A DNA stretch of 39,390 nucleotides from Planctomycetota bacterium (GTDB lineage: Bacteria > Planctomycetota > JAPUJT01). The stretch lies in NCBI GenBank assembly GCA_027296055.1, contig JAPUJT010000156.1:1-39390 (forward strand), written 5' to 3'. Position numbers and translations under genes: made by a program. Positions 23,688-34,379 of the stretch are shown piece after piece (positions within the stretch are counted from its first letter, which is position 1; each line of letters starts with the position of its first letter). The notes below the pieces were generated by a model, which searched no databases, was not told the origin of the DNA, and saw only the letters and a program-made list of their open reading frames with translations.

Positions 23688-24085
23688 CGGCCTCGCCGGC
23701 GGGGGGACCTCCGGGCTGGATCGCCTTTATTCTTCGCGTGACCCTGCTCACCGCCCTGGTGTTCGTGGCGGCGGCCTACCCGTTCTACCGCTGGGAGGGA
23801 AAGAGAGGACTCCTGCTCCTCGGGATCGGAGCCTGTCTGGAGGTGGTCCTTATCTGGATCACTTACGGCCTGTTCCTCCTCTCTCTTCGGCGATCTCAGG
23901 GCGCACAGTATTACGCGATTCTCCTCGGTTGGATGGTCCGATTCGGCCCGACGATTGCTGCTCTCCTGGTCCTGTGGTACGGAACGGATCTGCCCAGGAT
24001 GGCGTCCGTAGTCTCCCTGGTGATGTTCTACCTGACTTTGCTCTTCTACGAGGCAAAAGTTTGCTGGTCGGCGACAGGACGATGA
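23684..24085 (+). CDS. atpI: ATP synthase subunit I-like membrane protein
   Basis: 133 aa with four hydrophobic segments. The second part (YYAILLGWMVRFGPTIAALLVLWY) resembles AtpI, the c-ring assembly helper that often precedes atpB. GAGGGG lies before the ATG at 23684. Both ends overlap neighbours by 4 bp (ATGA), so translation is coupled with atpZ and atpB. Sequence conservation in this family is low, so the call rests mostly on topology and position. Confidence 0.75.
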   Translation: MTASPAGGPPGWIAFILRVTLLTALVFVAAAYPFYRWEGKRGLLLLGIGACLEVVLIWITYGLFLLSLRRSQGAQYYAILLGWMVRFGPTIAALLVLWYGTDLPRMASVVSLVMFYLTLLFYEAKVCWSATGR

Positions 24086-24969
24086 AAAGACTCTGGGTGA
24101 CGATGGCGACGATCCTTTGTCTCTCGCTCCCGGCCGCGCTGTGGGCTGCGCCACAGGATCATGAGGCGCACCCGGCGGCCCCAGATGATCAACACGAGGC
24201 CGCTGCCGCCGACCATGGAGGCGGCGATCACGACGATCCGACCGCTCACGTCAAGGATCACGCCCTCTACCCGGGGACCAGCCTGGGGGCGACACTTGCG
24301 AGCATCGGCGTAACAAAGCATGTCCTCATGCTCTGGATCGCGGGGCTCTCACTATGCATGTTGGGCATCTGGGTCGGGCGGGCGAGAGGCCCCGTTCCGA
24401 CAGGCCTGCGAAACATGATGGAGGCGGTCCTCTTCTACCTTCGGGATGAAGTCGTCCGCCCCAATCTAGGCAAGGACAGTGACAGGTTTCTTCCGGTTAT
24501 CTGGACGTTCTTCTTCTTCATCTTGTTCTGCAATCTGCTCGGATTGATCCCGACCGCCGCCGCGGCCACGGGAAACATCAGCGTGACCGCGACCCTTGCC
24601 GGCATGGCCTTCATCTTCTACCACGCCATGGGAATACAGAATCAGGGGCTCATCCCCTACCTGAAGGGCATCGTCCCCGGCGGAATCCCTTTCTGGATCT
24701 GGCCGGTCATGCTGATCGTCGAGGTCGTCGGACACGCCGCCAAGCCGTTCGCACTGGCTGTCCGCCTCTTCGCCAACATGATCGCCGGACACATCGTGCT
24801 CTCCGTGATCCTGGGATTCGCCACGGCTTCCATCTGGGTGGCCCCCGTCTCGATCGGTGGCGCGGTTTTCATGTACGTACTGGAGATATTCGTCGCGTTC
24901 CTGCAGGCATTCGTCTTCACTTTCTTGATGACGGTTTTCTTGGGCATGGCGGTTCATCCTCAACACTGA
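24082..24969 (+). CDS. atpB: F0F1 ATP synthase subunit a
   Basis: 295 aa. The proton half-channel protein carries the essential Arg228 in FALAVRLFANMIAGH. NLLGLIPT and VEVVGHAAKPFALAVRLF are the standard signatures. The N-terminus is unusual: a cleavable-looking signal sequence (MATILCLSLPAALWA, residues 8-22) leads into a His/Asp/Ala-rich stretch with seven histidines between 27 and 60. That part would face the periplasm. The ATG overlaps the atpI stop. Several membrane helices follow from about residue 80. Confidence 0.95.
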   Translation: MKRLWVTMATILCLSLPAALWAAPQDHEAHPAAPDDQHEAAAADHGGGDHDDPTAHVKDHALYPGTSLGATLASIGVTKHVLMLWIAGLSLCMLGIWVGRARGPVPTGLRNMMEAVLFYLRDEVVRPNLGKDSDRFLPVIWTFFFFILFCNLLGLIPTAAAATGNISVTATLAGMAFIFYHAMGIQNQGLIPYLKGIVPGGIPFWIWPVMLIVEVVGHAAKPFALAVRLFANMIAGHIVLSVILGFATASIWVAPVSIGGAVFMYVLEIFVAFLQAFVFTFLMTVFLGMAVHPQH

Positions 24970-25016
24970 CTCTGGTTCTTGAGGAAACCCGCGAAAAAAG
25001 GGGAGGATTCACGAGG

Positions 25017-25337
25017 ATGGATCAGCAGTGGATGAACATGATCAAGGACTTGCCGAGCATCGGCGGCATGGGCATCGCGCTTCTCGGCGCGTCAATTGGA
25101 GCAGGTCTCGCCGTCTTCGGTGCGGGATTCGGAATCAGCCGGATCGCCGCCGCCTCGGTGGAGAGCATCGCTCGACAGCCGGAGGCGGCGGGGGATATCC
25201 GCGGGGCGATGATCCTCACGGCAGCGCTGATCGAAGGCGTGGCCCTCTTCGCCGTCGTTGTCTGCCTTCTGGCTCAGACAGCAGCCGGAGGTCCCTTGGG
25301 CGCCGTGGCGGCCATACTGCAGAAAACGCTCGAGTAA
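25017..25337 (+). CDS. atpE: F0F1 ATP synthase subunit c
   Basis: 106 aa, slightly long because of about 15 extra N-terminal residues (MDQQWMNMIKDLPSI). Two membrane helices flank the polar loop ARQPEA (52-57). The ion-carrying residue is Glu73 in ALIEGVALF. The residue after it is Gly, not Ser, and no matching Gln is seen in helix 1, which fits a proton ring rather than a sodium ring. The first helix holds the Gly-rich GASIGAGLAVFGAGFG for tight packing. A good GGGGAGG and a closer GAGG precede the ATG. Confidence 0.95.
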   Translation: MDQQWMNMIKDLPSIGGMGIALLGASIGAGLAVFGAGFGISRIAAASVESIARQPEAAGDIRGAMILTAALIEGVALFAVVVCLLAQTAAGGPLGAVAAILQKTLE

Positions 25338-25378
25338 TAATCCTCGCCGGAAGATTCCTCGCGAGAAGGAGTTCGCGC

Positions 25379-25969
25379 ATGAGACTGGCTTCGATCCTGA
25401 CGGCGTTCATCCTCGGATTTTCCCCCGCGGCCGCCTCTGCCGCCGAGGAGGGAGGCCTGATAGCCTTCAGCCCGGGCGTGATGTTCTGGACGGTGGTCAC
25501 CTTCATCATCGTCGCCGTGGTGCTCCGGATGTTCGCCTGGGGTCCCATCCTCGAGCAGGCGGCCCTGAGGGAGAAGCGGATCCGCGACGCCATCGCCGAC
25601 GCGGAGAAGGCGCAAAAGGAATCCAAGAGGCTCCAGGAGGAGTTCGAGGAGAGGCTGGAAAAGGCGCGGGCCGAGGCGGAGGCGATCATCAAGGAGGGGC
25701 GAGACGACGCCCTGAAGGTGAAGGACAAGTACGAGCAGGAGCAGCGAGCCGAGGGGGAGGCCCTGAAGCAAAGGGCGATCAACGAGATCGACCTGGCCAA
25801 GGGGAAGGCCCTGGAGGAGATCCGCCTGGAGGCCAAGACTCTCGCTATCGAGATCGCCTCGAAAGTCCTCGCTCGCGAGGTCAGCGGGGAGGATCACGAG
25901 CGGCTGGTCGAAGAAGCCCTCGAGGGGTATGACCGGGCCGTCCGGGATATGGAGGCGGAGGGGAGATAG
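25379..25969 (+). CDS. atpF: F0F1 ATP synthase subunit b
   Basis: 196 aa. The stator subunit has one membrane helix (VMFWTVVTFIIVAVVLRMFAW, about 34-54), then a long charged coiled coil (60-170) and a C-terminal part that meets delta. Before the helix there is a signal-like leader (SILTAFILGFSPAAASA), so the mature N-terminus is probably processed. Only one b gene is present, so it should form a homodimer. AAGGAG lies 8 nt before the ATG at 25379; the frame is open far upstream, but that part is a shadow of atpE. Confidence 0.94.
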   Translation: MRLASILTAFILGFSPAAASAAEEGGLIAFSPGVMFWTVVTFIIVAVVLRMFAWGPILEQAALREKRIRDAIADAEKAQKESKRLQEEFEERLEKARAEAEAIIKEGRDDALKVKDKYEQEQRAEGEALKQRAINEIDLAKGKALEEIRLEAKTLAIEIASKVLAREVSGEDHERLVEEALEGYDRAVRDMEAEGR

Positions 25970-25971
25970 CC

Positions 25972-26538
25972 GTGCAGACACCGATAGCCCGTCCCTACGC
26001 CGAGGCCCTCGTGGAGATCGCGGCGGAAAATGGCCTCCTGGATGAGTTCCGGGAGGACCTCGATTTCTTCTTGAAGTACCTCCGGGAGGATCCGGAGTTC
26101 CTCGTGTTCTTCGAATCGCCCCGGATCGACCGGGAGGTGAAGCGGAGGGTCCTGCGAAATGCGTTCGACGGGAAGCTGGACGACCTGATCGTCTCGTTCC
26201 TGGAACTCCTGGTCGAAAAAGGGAGGCAGCTCCACGTCCAGGAGATCATCGAGGCCTTCATCGAATTGTATGACGAGAGGACAGGCCGGATCGGAGTGCG
26301 AATGTCCACGGCCGTCAAAATGACCGAAGTCAAGAAGCTCGCCCTCACCAACCGCCTATCGGAGATCCTGGGGAAGAAGATCCACATGGAGACCGAGGTG
26401 GACCCGGGCCTGTTCGGCGGCATCGTCCTCCACGTGGGGGACACCGTGGTGGACGGCAGCCTGAAACACCGACTGGACGAGCTCAGCCGGAAGATGCGAG
26501 ACGCCCGCATGGATGGGGAGGGAATGTATGAAGATTAG
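25972..26538 (+). CDS. atpH: F0F1 ATP synthase subunit delta
   Basis: 188 aa. It joins the b stalk to the top of F1. The N-terminal helical bundle starts [17 protein letters not shown], and the C-terminal part has the expected [21 protein letters not shown]. The start is GTG at 25972, only 2 bp after the atpF stop, with GGGGAG upstream. Its last 11 bp overlap the start of atpA. The C-terminal tail ([14 protein letters not shown]) is a little longer than usual. Confidence 0.94.
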   Translation: MQTPIARPYAEALVEIAAENGLLDEFREDLDFFLKYLREDPEFLVFFESPRIDREVKRRVLRNAFDGKLDDLIVSFLELLVEKGRQLHVQEIIEAFIELYDERTGRIGVRMSTAVKMTEVKKLALTNRLSEILGKKIHMETEVDPGLFGGIVLHVGDTVVDGSLKHRLDELSRKMRDARMDGEGMYED

Positions 26539-28096
26539 GTCGGAAGAGATTGCCAGCGTCATCAAGAAGGAAATCGAGGAGTTCCGCTCGGAGCTCGCCG
26601 TCGAGGACCTCGGCACCGTCATCGAAGTCAGTGACGGGATCGCGAGGATCTATGGCCTCCGGCAGGCGATGGCGGGCGAGATGCTCGAGTTTCAGAACGG
26701 ATCGTTCGGCCTCGCCTTCAACCTGGAGGAGGCCAGCATCGGGGCTGTGATTCTCGGTGAGTACACCGACCTGAAGGAGGGAGACTGGGCGAAGCGAACC
26801 AAGCAGGTCGTCTCGGTCCCCGTCGGGCCGGCGATGATCGGCCGCGTCGTCAATGCCCTCGGACATCCGATCGACGGCAAGGGCCCGATCGCCACGGACA
26901 AGACCCGCCCCGTCGAGAGCGACGCGCCCGGGATCGCCGGAAGACAGCCCGTTGAAACCCCGCTGCAGACAGGGCTGAAGTCCGTCGACTCGATGATCCC
27001 GATCGGAAGAGGCCAGAGAGAGCTGATCATCGGGGATCGCGGAACCGGCAAGACGGCGATCGCCATCGACACGATCATCAACCAGAAGGGGCAGGACGTC
27101 ATCTGCGTCTACGGTGCGATCGGCCAGAAGTCGTCCACGATCGCAGCCGTCGTCGATCGTCTCCGCGAGACCGGGGCGATGGACTACACCATCGTGGTCG
27201 CCGCCAGCGCGAGCGACCCGGCGCCGATGCAATACATCGCGCCCTATTCGGGCTGCGCGATGGCCGAACACTTCATGTACGAGGATGGCAAGGACACCCT
27301 CTGTGTCTACGACGATCTCACCAAGCAGGCGCAGGCGTACCGTCAGCTCTCGCTCCTCCTCCGCCGCCCCCCCGGCCGCGAGGCGTACCCGGGGGATGTC
27401 TTCTATCTCCACTCCCGCCTTCTGGAGCGGTCGGCCCGGATCCTGGACGCCGACGGCGGAGGCTCGCTCACCGCTCTGCCGATCATCGAGACGCAGGAAG
27501 GCGAGGTCTCCGCGTACATCCCAACGAACGTGATCTCGATCACCGACGGCCAGATCTATCTCGTCCCCGACCTCTTCTTCGCCGGTGTCCGGCCCGCGAT
27601 CGACGTCGGGATCTCCGTCTCCCGAGTCGGCGGCAAGGCTCAGATACCGGCGATGAAGTCCATCGCCGGAGGATTGCGCCTCGACCTCGCCGCCTTCCGG
27701 GAGCTGGAGGCCTTCGCGCAGCTCGGCACCGATCTGGACAAGGCGACGATGGCGAAGCTCGAGCGGGGCCGGCGGATGGTCGAGCTGCTGAAGCAGAAAC
27801 AGTACAGCCCGATGCCGGTGCAGCACCAGGTCATCATGATCTACACGGGCACGCAGGGTTATCTCGACGACCTGCCGCTCGCGAAGGTGGCCGACTTCGA
27901 GGAACGACTCCTCTTCTACATGGAACATACTCACAGCGAGATCCCGAAGGCGATCATCGAGGAGGGGAAGCTGAGCGATGAGACGAGGAAGAAGCTCAAG
28001 TCGGTCCTCGACGACTTCAAGGAGCACTATCTCGCAGGAAAGACGCCGGACCCGCGCGCTGAAAAGAACAAGGTCGAATCCGAAGAGAAGAGTTAA
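26528..28096 (+). CDS. atpA: F0F1 ATP synthase subunit alpha
   Basis: 522 aa. It is the non-catalytic nucleotide-binding subunit of F1. The P-loop reads GDRGTGKT (169-176); the usual Gln172 that touches Mg-ATP is Gly. The Arg finger lies in [12 protein letters not shown], and the C-terminal part is normal. I chose ATG 26528 because MKIRSEEI is the family N-terminus and GGAGGG lies 5 nt upstream; an ATG at 26513 adds five residues. The start overlaps atpH. The C-terminus ends with a short charged extension. Confidence 0.96.
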   Translation: MKIRSEEIASVIKKEIEEFRSELAVEDLGTVIEVSDGIARIYGLRQAMAGEMLEFQNGSFGLAFNLEEASIGAVILGEYTDLKEGDWAKRTKQVVSVPVGPAMIGRVVNALGHPIDGKGPIATDKTRPVESDAPGIAGRQPVETPLQTGLKSVDSMIPIGRGQRELIIGDRGTGKTAIAIDTIINQKGQDVICVYGAIGQKSSTIAAVVDRLRETGAMDYTIVVAASASDPAPMQYIAPYSGCAMAEHFMYEDGKDTLCVYDDLTKQAQAYRQLSLLLRRPPGREAYPGDVFYLHSRLLERSARILDADGGGSLTALPIIETQEGEVSAYIPTNVISITDGQIYLVPDLFFAGVRPAIDVGISVSRVGGKAQIPAMKSIAGGLRLDLAAFRELEAFAQLGTDLDKATMAKLERGRRMVELLKQKQYSPMPVQHQVIMIYTGTQGYLDDLPLAKVADFEERLLFYMEHTHSEIPKAIIEEGKLSDETRKKLKSVLDDFKEHYLAGKTPDPRAEKNKVESEEKS

Positions 28097-28102
28097 CGAA
28101 CC

Positions 28103-30395
<2,293 letters not shown>

Positions 30396-30400
30396 ACGAC

Positions 30401-30796
30401 GTGCGCTGCATCGTGCGAACCCCCGACGCGGAACTCCTCGACGGAGAGGTCGAGATGGCCGTCCTCCCCGGATCGGACGGCGAGGTCGGCATCCTGGCTG
30501 GACACGCTCCGATGGTCCTGGCCCTGGGCGTCGGTGCCTGCCGTCTCAAGACTCCCGAAGGCACGATCTCCTATGCCCTATCCGGAGGCTTCACCCGCGT
30601 CCACAAGAACGTCGTGACCGTGCTCACCACCCGGGCGGAGGCCGGCGCGGGAATCGATCCGGAAGAAGCGAAGAGGGCCCTCGCCGAGGCGAAGGGGATG
30701 GAAGGGAAAGACAAGGAGCAGGGCATCATCTGGGCGCGCGCCCGCCTGGCCGCCGCCACCCACAACACCGTCCAATCCGCCAAAATCGCAGAATAG
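30401..30796 (+). CDS. atpC: F0F1 ATP synthase subunit epsilon
   Basis: 131 aa. The N-terminal beta sandwich has VRTPDAELLDGEVEMAVLPG, DGEVGILAGHAPMV and YALSGGFTRV. A two-helix C-terminal region follows (EEAKRALAEAK; RARLAAATHN), so an inhibitory conformation is possible. The start is GTG at 30401, 5 bp after the atpD stop, with GGGAGAG upstream. It is the last gene of the operon. Confidence 0.93.
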   Translation: MRCIVRTPDAELLDGEVEMAVLPGSDGEVGILAGHAPMVLALGVGACRLKTPEGTISYALSGGFTRVHKNVVTVLTTRAEAGAGIDPEEAKRALAEAKGMEGKDKEQGIIWARARLAAATHNTVQSAKIAE

Positions 30797-30820
30797 ACCC
30801 CTGATCAGTGGAATCCCTCG

Positions 30821-30837
30821 CCCCGGGGTGGGGTTTT
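30821..30837 (+). terminator. weak terminator candidate after the ATP synthase operon
   Basis: CCCC-GGGGT-GGGG followed by TTTT lies 24 nt after the atpC stop. The stem is only 4 to 5 bp but pure GC, and it ends in a short T-run. Confidence 0.3.
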
Positions 30838-30850
30838 GGCGCGAAATAGG

Positions 30851-30876
30851 CCAATTCAGTGGAAACTGGAAATTGG
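30851..30876. terminator. hairpin between convergent atpC and riboflavin synthase genes
   Basis: CCAATTCAGT-GGAA-ACTG-GA-AATTGG folds into a 10-bp stem with a GNRA-type GGAA loop and a 2-nt bulge. It sits 6 nt downstream of the riboflavin synthase stop on the minus strand and 54 nt after atpC on the plus strand. It probably marks both 3' ends. There is no clean T-tract, so it may act by stabilising RNA rather than by intrinsic termination. Confidence 0.45.
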
Positions 30877-30882
30877 TGCGCG

Positions 30883-31467
30883 TCATGAATTACGGGAATC
30901 GTGGAGGACGATGCGGGCGAGATAGTCGGTCTCGATGTTGACCTGGTCTCCGGCGCGGCGCTTCCTGAGTGTGGTCCGCTCGAGGGTGAAAGGGACGAGG
31001 GCGACGGAGAAGACATCCCCTTCCACCTCGGCAAGCGTGAGACTGACTCCATCGACCGCGATAGACCCCTTCGGAACCAGGTATCTCGATAACGCGGCGG
31101 GCACCCGCACCTTCAGTGACGCAGGCGCTTCCGTCACCTTCAGCACCTCCCCCACCCCATCTATGTGCCCGTAGACGAAGTGTCCCCCCAGACGATCCCC
31201 CACGCGAAGGGACCTCTCCACGTTGACCGACCGGCCGGCCTGGAGGCCACCGAGGGTTGTGAGGGATAGGGTTTCGGATACGGCAGAGAAACGAGCGATC
31301 GAACCGTCAATACTCTCGGCGGTGAGGCAGCAGCCGTCGACGAGGATCGAGTCGCCTGGCATGACGCCCGAGGATAGGGGCCCCAGATCCACGGAGAGCC
31401 GGGCTCCCTCCGGGACCCTCGCGAATTCTCGGACCTCCGCCGTCCCCTCGACGATACCGGTGAACAT
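30883..31467 (-). CDS. ribE: riboflavin synthase alpha subunit
   Basis: 194 aa, cytoplasmic homotrimer. It turns two lumazine molecules into riboflavin and a pyrimidine. It has the family start MFTGIVEG and two lumazine-binding repeats. The first has DSILVDGCCLTAESI, then VNVERSLRVGDRLGGHFVYGHIDG; the second has GSIAVDGVSLTLAEVE and VNIETDYLARIV. The ATG at 31467 comes one base after the TAA of the upstream lipoprotein gene (TAA-G-ATG), so it is probably translated by re-initiation. No other riboflavin gene is in the window. A longer frame to 31506 lies inside the upstream gene and is not likely. Confidence 0.95.
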   Translation of the reverse strand: MFTGIVEGTAEVREFARVPEGARLSVDLGPLSSGVMPGDSILVDGCCLTAESIDGSIARFSAVSETLSLTTLGGLQAGRSVNVERSLRVGDRLGGHFVYGHIDGVGEVLKVTEAPASLKVRVPAALSRYLVPKGSIAVDGVSLTLAEVEGDVFSVALVPFTLERTTLRKRRAGDQVNIETDYLARIVLHDSRNS

Positions 31468-31468
31468 C

Positions 31469-33856
31469 TTAAGGAACGAGGCCGAGGCCGCCATCCAGGA
31501 CGGCACGGCTCCCCGAGCTGAACCTGGTGTTCGTGCTCGAGAGGAACGACGGGCTGGCGGATGGCCTCATGATATTCAGACTGTTGGTGTCATCATGCTG
31601 CAGGCCGACCGAGTGGCCCGTCTCGTGGCTGCCTACGATACCCAGAGCGTTTCCCCAATCCCAGATCAGATCGTTGATCGCCATGTGCCGAAGGTCATCC
31701 TGCGGCGTCCCCGTCCCCTGTGAGTAGCTCCCATCCAGGAACCGTAGATCCGCCGTTCCGACGGCGGGACTGATGGCGTCCCCCGGCCGCGAGTTCGAGC
31801 CGTTGATCCCCCCGGAGAAGACACCGAGGGGGACGGATGTCGAACAATCATCCTCTTTGCGGCCGTTGTTCACTGAGTCGAGCCAGGCCGTGCCGAGAAT
31901 ACCGCCCCGGTCCAGGCCGACGCACATGCGATTGTAGTCCACCTCCACCGTGCCGAGGGGTTGACGGCAAACGAACGAGATCCTGTAGGCGCCTGAGATG
32001 GCCGATCCGTCCGTCGGCTCACGCCCGTACTTGTCGGAGAGGGTGTAGAGGACCTGCGCCATCACCCTGTCCCGGGCGACCGCGTTCACCGGCGCGTCCG
32101 AGCCGCGCAGACCCAGGGCCCCCAGCTCGCTGTCGAATGTCCCGAATGTGTCGAAGTCGTAGAACCAGATATCGGAATTCGGGTCGGCCAGGTACTTGTC
32201 GCACTCGGGCAGAGGCGGCGGCACCCAGCGCTGCTCGAACTCGGCCGGCGCGGTGAGCAGGCAGCCGAGCGAGAGCGTGTCCGAGGGGACGATCGGGGGC
32301 GAGTCCTGCAGGAGCGGGTTCCCCGCGACATCCGTGATGCCTTCAGTCAGGAGGAGGCGGATCTGCTGATCACCCGCGAACGCCTGGTTGGGGTAGTAGA
32401 TCACACGACGGTGCGGCAGCTCGAAAGTAAGCGTCCCCGGCAGCTCGGAGAAGTCGAGGCCGGCACCGAGCCCCATGCAGGGGTCGCCGCCCAGGGTCGT
32501 GTCGTTGTCCTGCACCACCGCGATCGTCGCAGGGGCCGACACGCCGAGAATGACGCTCGCCGGGTCCAGGGAATCATTGAAGGTCATCACGATCCGCTGC
32601 TCGGTAGAGACCAGGCTCACACTGCTGATGATGGTGAGCTGTGGCCGCGTCATGTCCAGATTGTTGACTTCGAAGTTAGCAGTCTCATCGAAGACACCCA
32701 AAACGCCGTCACTCGGCGTGATCCGGATCCGGCAGGCGGTCTGCTGCGTCGCGCCCAGGTTGGCCAAGGAGTTCCAGACGAACAGGTGAGGCGTCCCGGG
32801 GAAGGGCGATGAAATGAGGTTTGCCAGCGGATCGCTTCCGCTCCCCCTGGATGCCGGGGCCCAGGTCGTACCGCCGTTGGTAGAGAACCGGACCGTGATG
32901 GAGATCCGATCCGAGTCGTCGTCTATCAGGTCGTAGTCGATATTGACGTTTCCCGTAACCGCCGGGGGTGTCGGGGGGGTCTGTAAGACCGCTGTGGGCA
33001 CGGTGTTCGTCCGGTTGTCCACGTCGAAGAGACCCGAGAGCCCTGGAGACCCGACCGCCTGCGCGTCGGATGGCGTGATCCGGATGAGGCACGTGACGAC
33101 GGACGCGAACCCAACCACGTCCTGAACGCTGTCCCAGACGAAAACGTGCGGAGCTCCTGTAGGAGATGTCGTGAGGTTGAAGAGCCCCTGACTCACCGTC
33201 CCCGTCGCCTCCGAGGCGGTCTGGTAGCTGGCTCCCCCATTGGTGGAGACATCGACCACGACGGTTGCTGGCCAGGAGAGGTTGTCGAAGAGCTGATAAT
33301 CGACACGGACATCTCCGGCCAGGATCGCGGGCGGGGGAGGCGGTGACGACGAGTTGATCACGGCCACCGGAGGGGCCTTGATGCTGTTGTCGATGGTGAA
33401 CTCCGGAGTCTGGCCGTCCACGCCGAGCTCCGAATCGGATGGCGTGATACGCACCATGTACTGCGTGCCCGAAGCGGCCCCCAGATCGGCCCATGTATCC
33501 CAGACGAACTTGTGCGACACACCAGGGAAGGGGGACGTAGCAAGGGGGAACGTGCCACTGCTGCCCACGCCAGTGAATTCCGTGGGAGTGTTCACCAGGA
33601 AGGTGATTCCCCCGTTCGTGCTGTACTCGACGAGGACGGAGGCGATGTTGCTGTCGGCATCGATCAGGGAGTACCGGATCTCCACTTCGTTCTGCTGGGG
33701 GCTGCCGGGGTCGCTCACCAGGGCGATCACGATGTTGTTCACCGGCGGTGGCGGCGGCGGAGGCGGTTCCTCGTCGTCGTCATTCTTGCACCCGATGGAG
33801 GCCGCGAGGATCCCCAAGACCAGGGCGACGGGCAAAAGGTTCAGCCGTATCTTCAT
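31469..33856 (-). CDS. large lipoprotein metalloprotease (metzincin) with Ig-like repeats
   Basis: 795 aa. The signal peptide ends in ILAASIGC (Cys23), then comes an acidic patch (KNDDDEE) and an eight-proline tether. Three homologous beta domains follow (about 41-157, 165-281, 285-399). Each has a Y-S/Q/D-L dyad, STNGG, HxFxW and RITPSD. Residues 404-515 look like a Big_5/SbsA Ig domain (MTFNDSLDPASV; GITDVAGNPL). The C-terminal domain carries HETGHSVGLQHD (744-755), a HExxHxxGxxH zinc site, and NIMRP (761-765) as Met-turn, so it is a metzincin-type protease. It is likely exposed on the cell surface. The ATG at 33856 has GGAGG 5 nt upstream. The gene follows a GspI-like gene and is coupled to ribE. 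Confidence 0.87.
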   Translation of the reverse strand: MKIRLNLLPVALVLGILAASIGCKNDDDEEPPPPPPPPVNNIVIALVSDPGSPQQNEVEIRYSLIDADSNIASVLVEYSTNGGITFLVNTPTEFTGVGSSGTFPLATSPFPGVSHKFVWDTWADLGAASGTQYMVRITPSDSELGVDGQTPEFTIDNSIKAPPVAVINSSSPPPPPAILAGDVRVDYQLFDNLSWPATVVVDVSTNGGASYQTASEATGTVSQGLFNLTTSPTGAPHVFVWDSVQDVVGFASVVTCLIRITPSDAQAVGSPGLSGLFDVDNRTNTVPTAVLQTPPTPPAVTGNVNIDYDLIDDDSDRISITVRFSTNGGTTWAPASRGSGSDPLANLISSPFPGTPHLFVWNSLANLGATQQTACRIRITPSDGVLGVFDETANFEVNNLDMTRPQLTIISSVSLVSTEQRIVMTFNDSLDPASVILGVSAPATIAVVQDNDTTLGGDPCMGLGAGLDFSELPGTLTFELPHRRVIYYPNQAFAGDQQIRLLLTEGITDVAGNPLLQDSPPIVPSDTLSLGCLLTAPAEFEQRWVPPPLPECDKYLADPNSDIWFYDFDTFGTFDSELGALGLRGSDAPVNAVARDRVMAQVLYTLSDKYGREPTDGSAISGAYRISFVCRQPLGTVEVDYNRMCVGLDRGGILGTAWLDSVNNGRKEDDCSTSVPLGVFSGGINGSNSRPGDAISPAVGTADLRFLDGSYSQGTGTPQDDLRHMAINDLIWDWGNALGIVGSHETGHSVGLQHDDTNSLNIMRPSASPSFLSSTNTRFSSGSRAVLDGGLGLVP

Positions 33857-33901
33857 CATCTCCTCCAAGATCGATAGCTGCTCGGCGGCCTGTCGGCCGG
33901 G

Positions 33902-34363
33902 CTACTCCCCTCCCCCCAGAATATCTCGCTCTCCGAGGGACCGGAGGAGAATGGTCCGATAGACCGCATCTCGGTCCCGTCCCTCGTTCTTCCACCGAAC
34001 CCTCACCTCGACGAGGATCTCCAGAGGAGGATCGTCCTGCGGAGTCAGGTGGACATCGTAGGTATATCCGGAAAAGCTCTCTCTCCGTCCCCCCAGGACC
34101 TCGAGATCCGCGACATCGGCGTCACCGGCCAACCGGGATTCCACGAGGGCGATGACCTCTTCCGCCAGGCGGGCGGACGTCACCCGGTCGACCGCTTTCT
34201 TCTGCGTCGCGGCGGCCGCGGCGAAGAGAGAGAGCGCCGCCACCGCCCCGACGGCGAGAACACCCATGGCAACCAGCACTTCGGTCAGGGTGAACCCGCC
34301 AGGCCCCCCCGGGCAGCGGTTACCGGAATTGTAGGGCAACACCCTCGTTACGTCAATTCTCAA
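33902..34363 (-). CDS. GspI-like type II secretion pseudopilin
   Basis: 153 aa. A prepilin leader ends in GPGG, followed by FTLTEVLVAMGVLAVGAVAAL: cleavage after Gly and Glu at mature position 5, as in type IV pilin-like proteins. The rest is a small alpha-beta domain with VADLEVLGG and VEVRVRWKN, as in minor pseudopilins of the GspI/GspV class. The start is uncertain. TTG at 34363 gives the longest form, while GTG at 34342 or TTG at 34339 would give shorter leaders. It lies 16 bp after the GspJ-like stop, so the pair is co-transcribed. Confidence 0.82.
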   Translation of the reverse strand: MRIDVTRVLPYNSGNRCPGGPGGFTLTEVLVAMGVLAVGAVAALSLFAAAAATQKKAVDRVTSARLAEEVIALVESRLAGDADVADLEVLGGRRESFSGYTYDVHLTPQDDPPLEILVEVRVRWKNEGRDRDAVYRTILLRSLGERDILGGGE

Positions 34364-34379
34364 GGTTTGCGCCCAAAAT

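Noticed and set aside
25017..25337. Sodium-type c ring
   Set aside because: Glu73 is followed by Gly and no matching Gln is seen in helix 1, so the sodium ligand set is not present.
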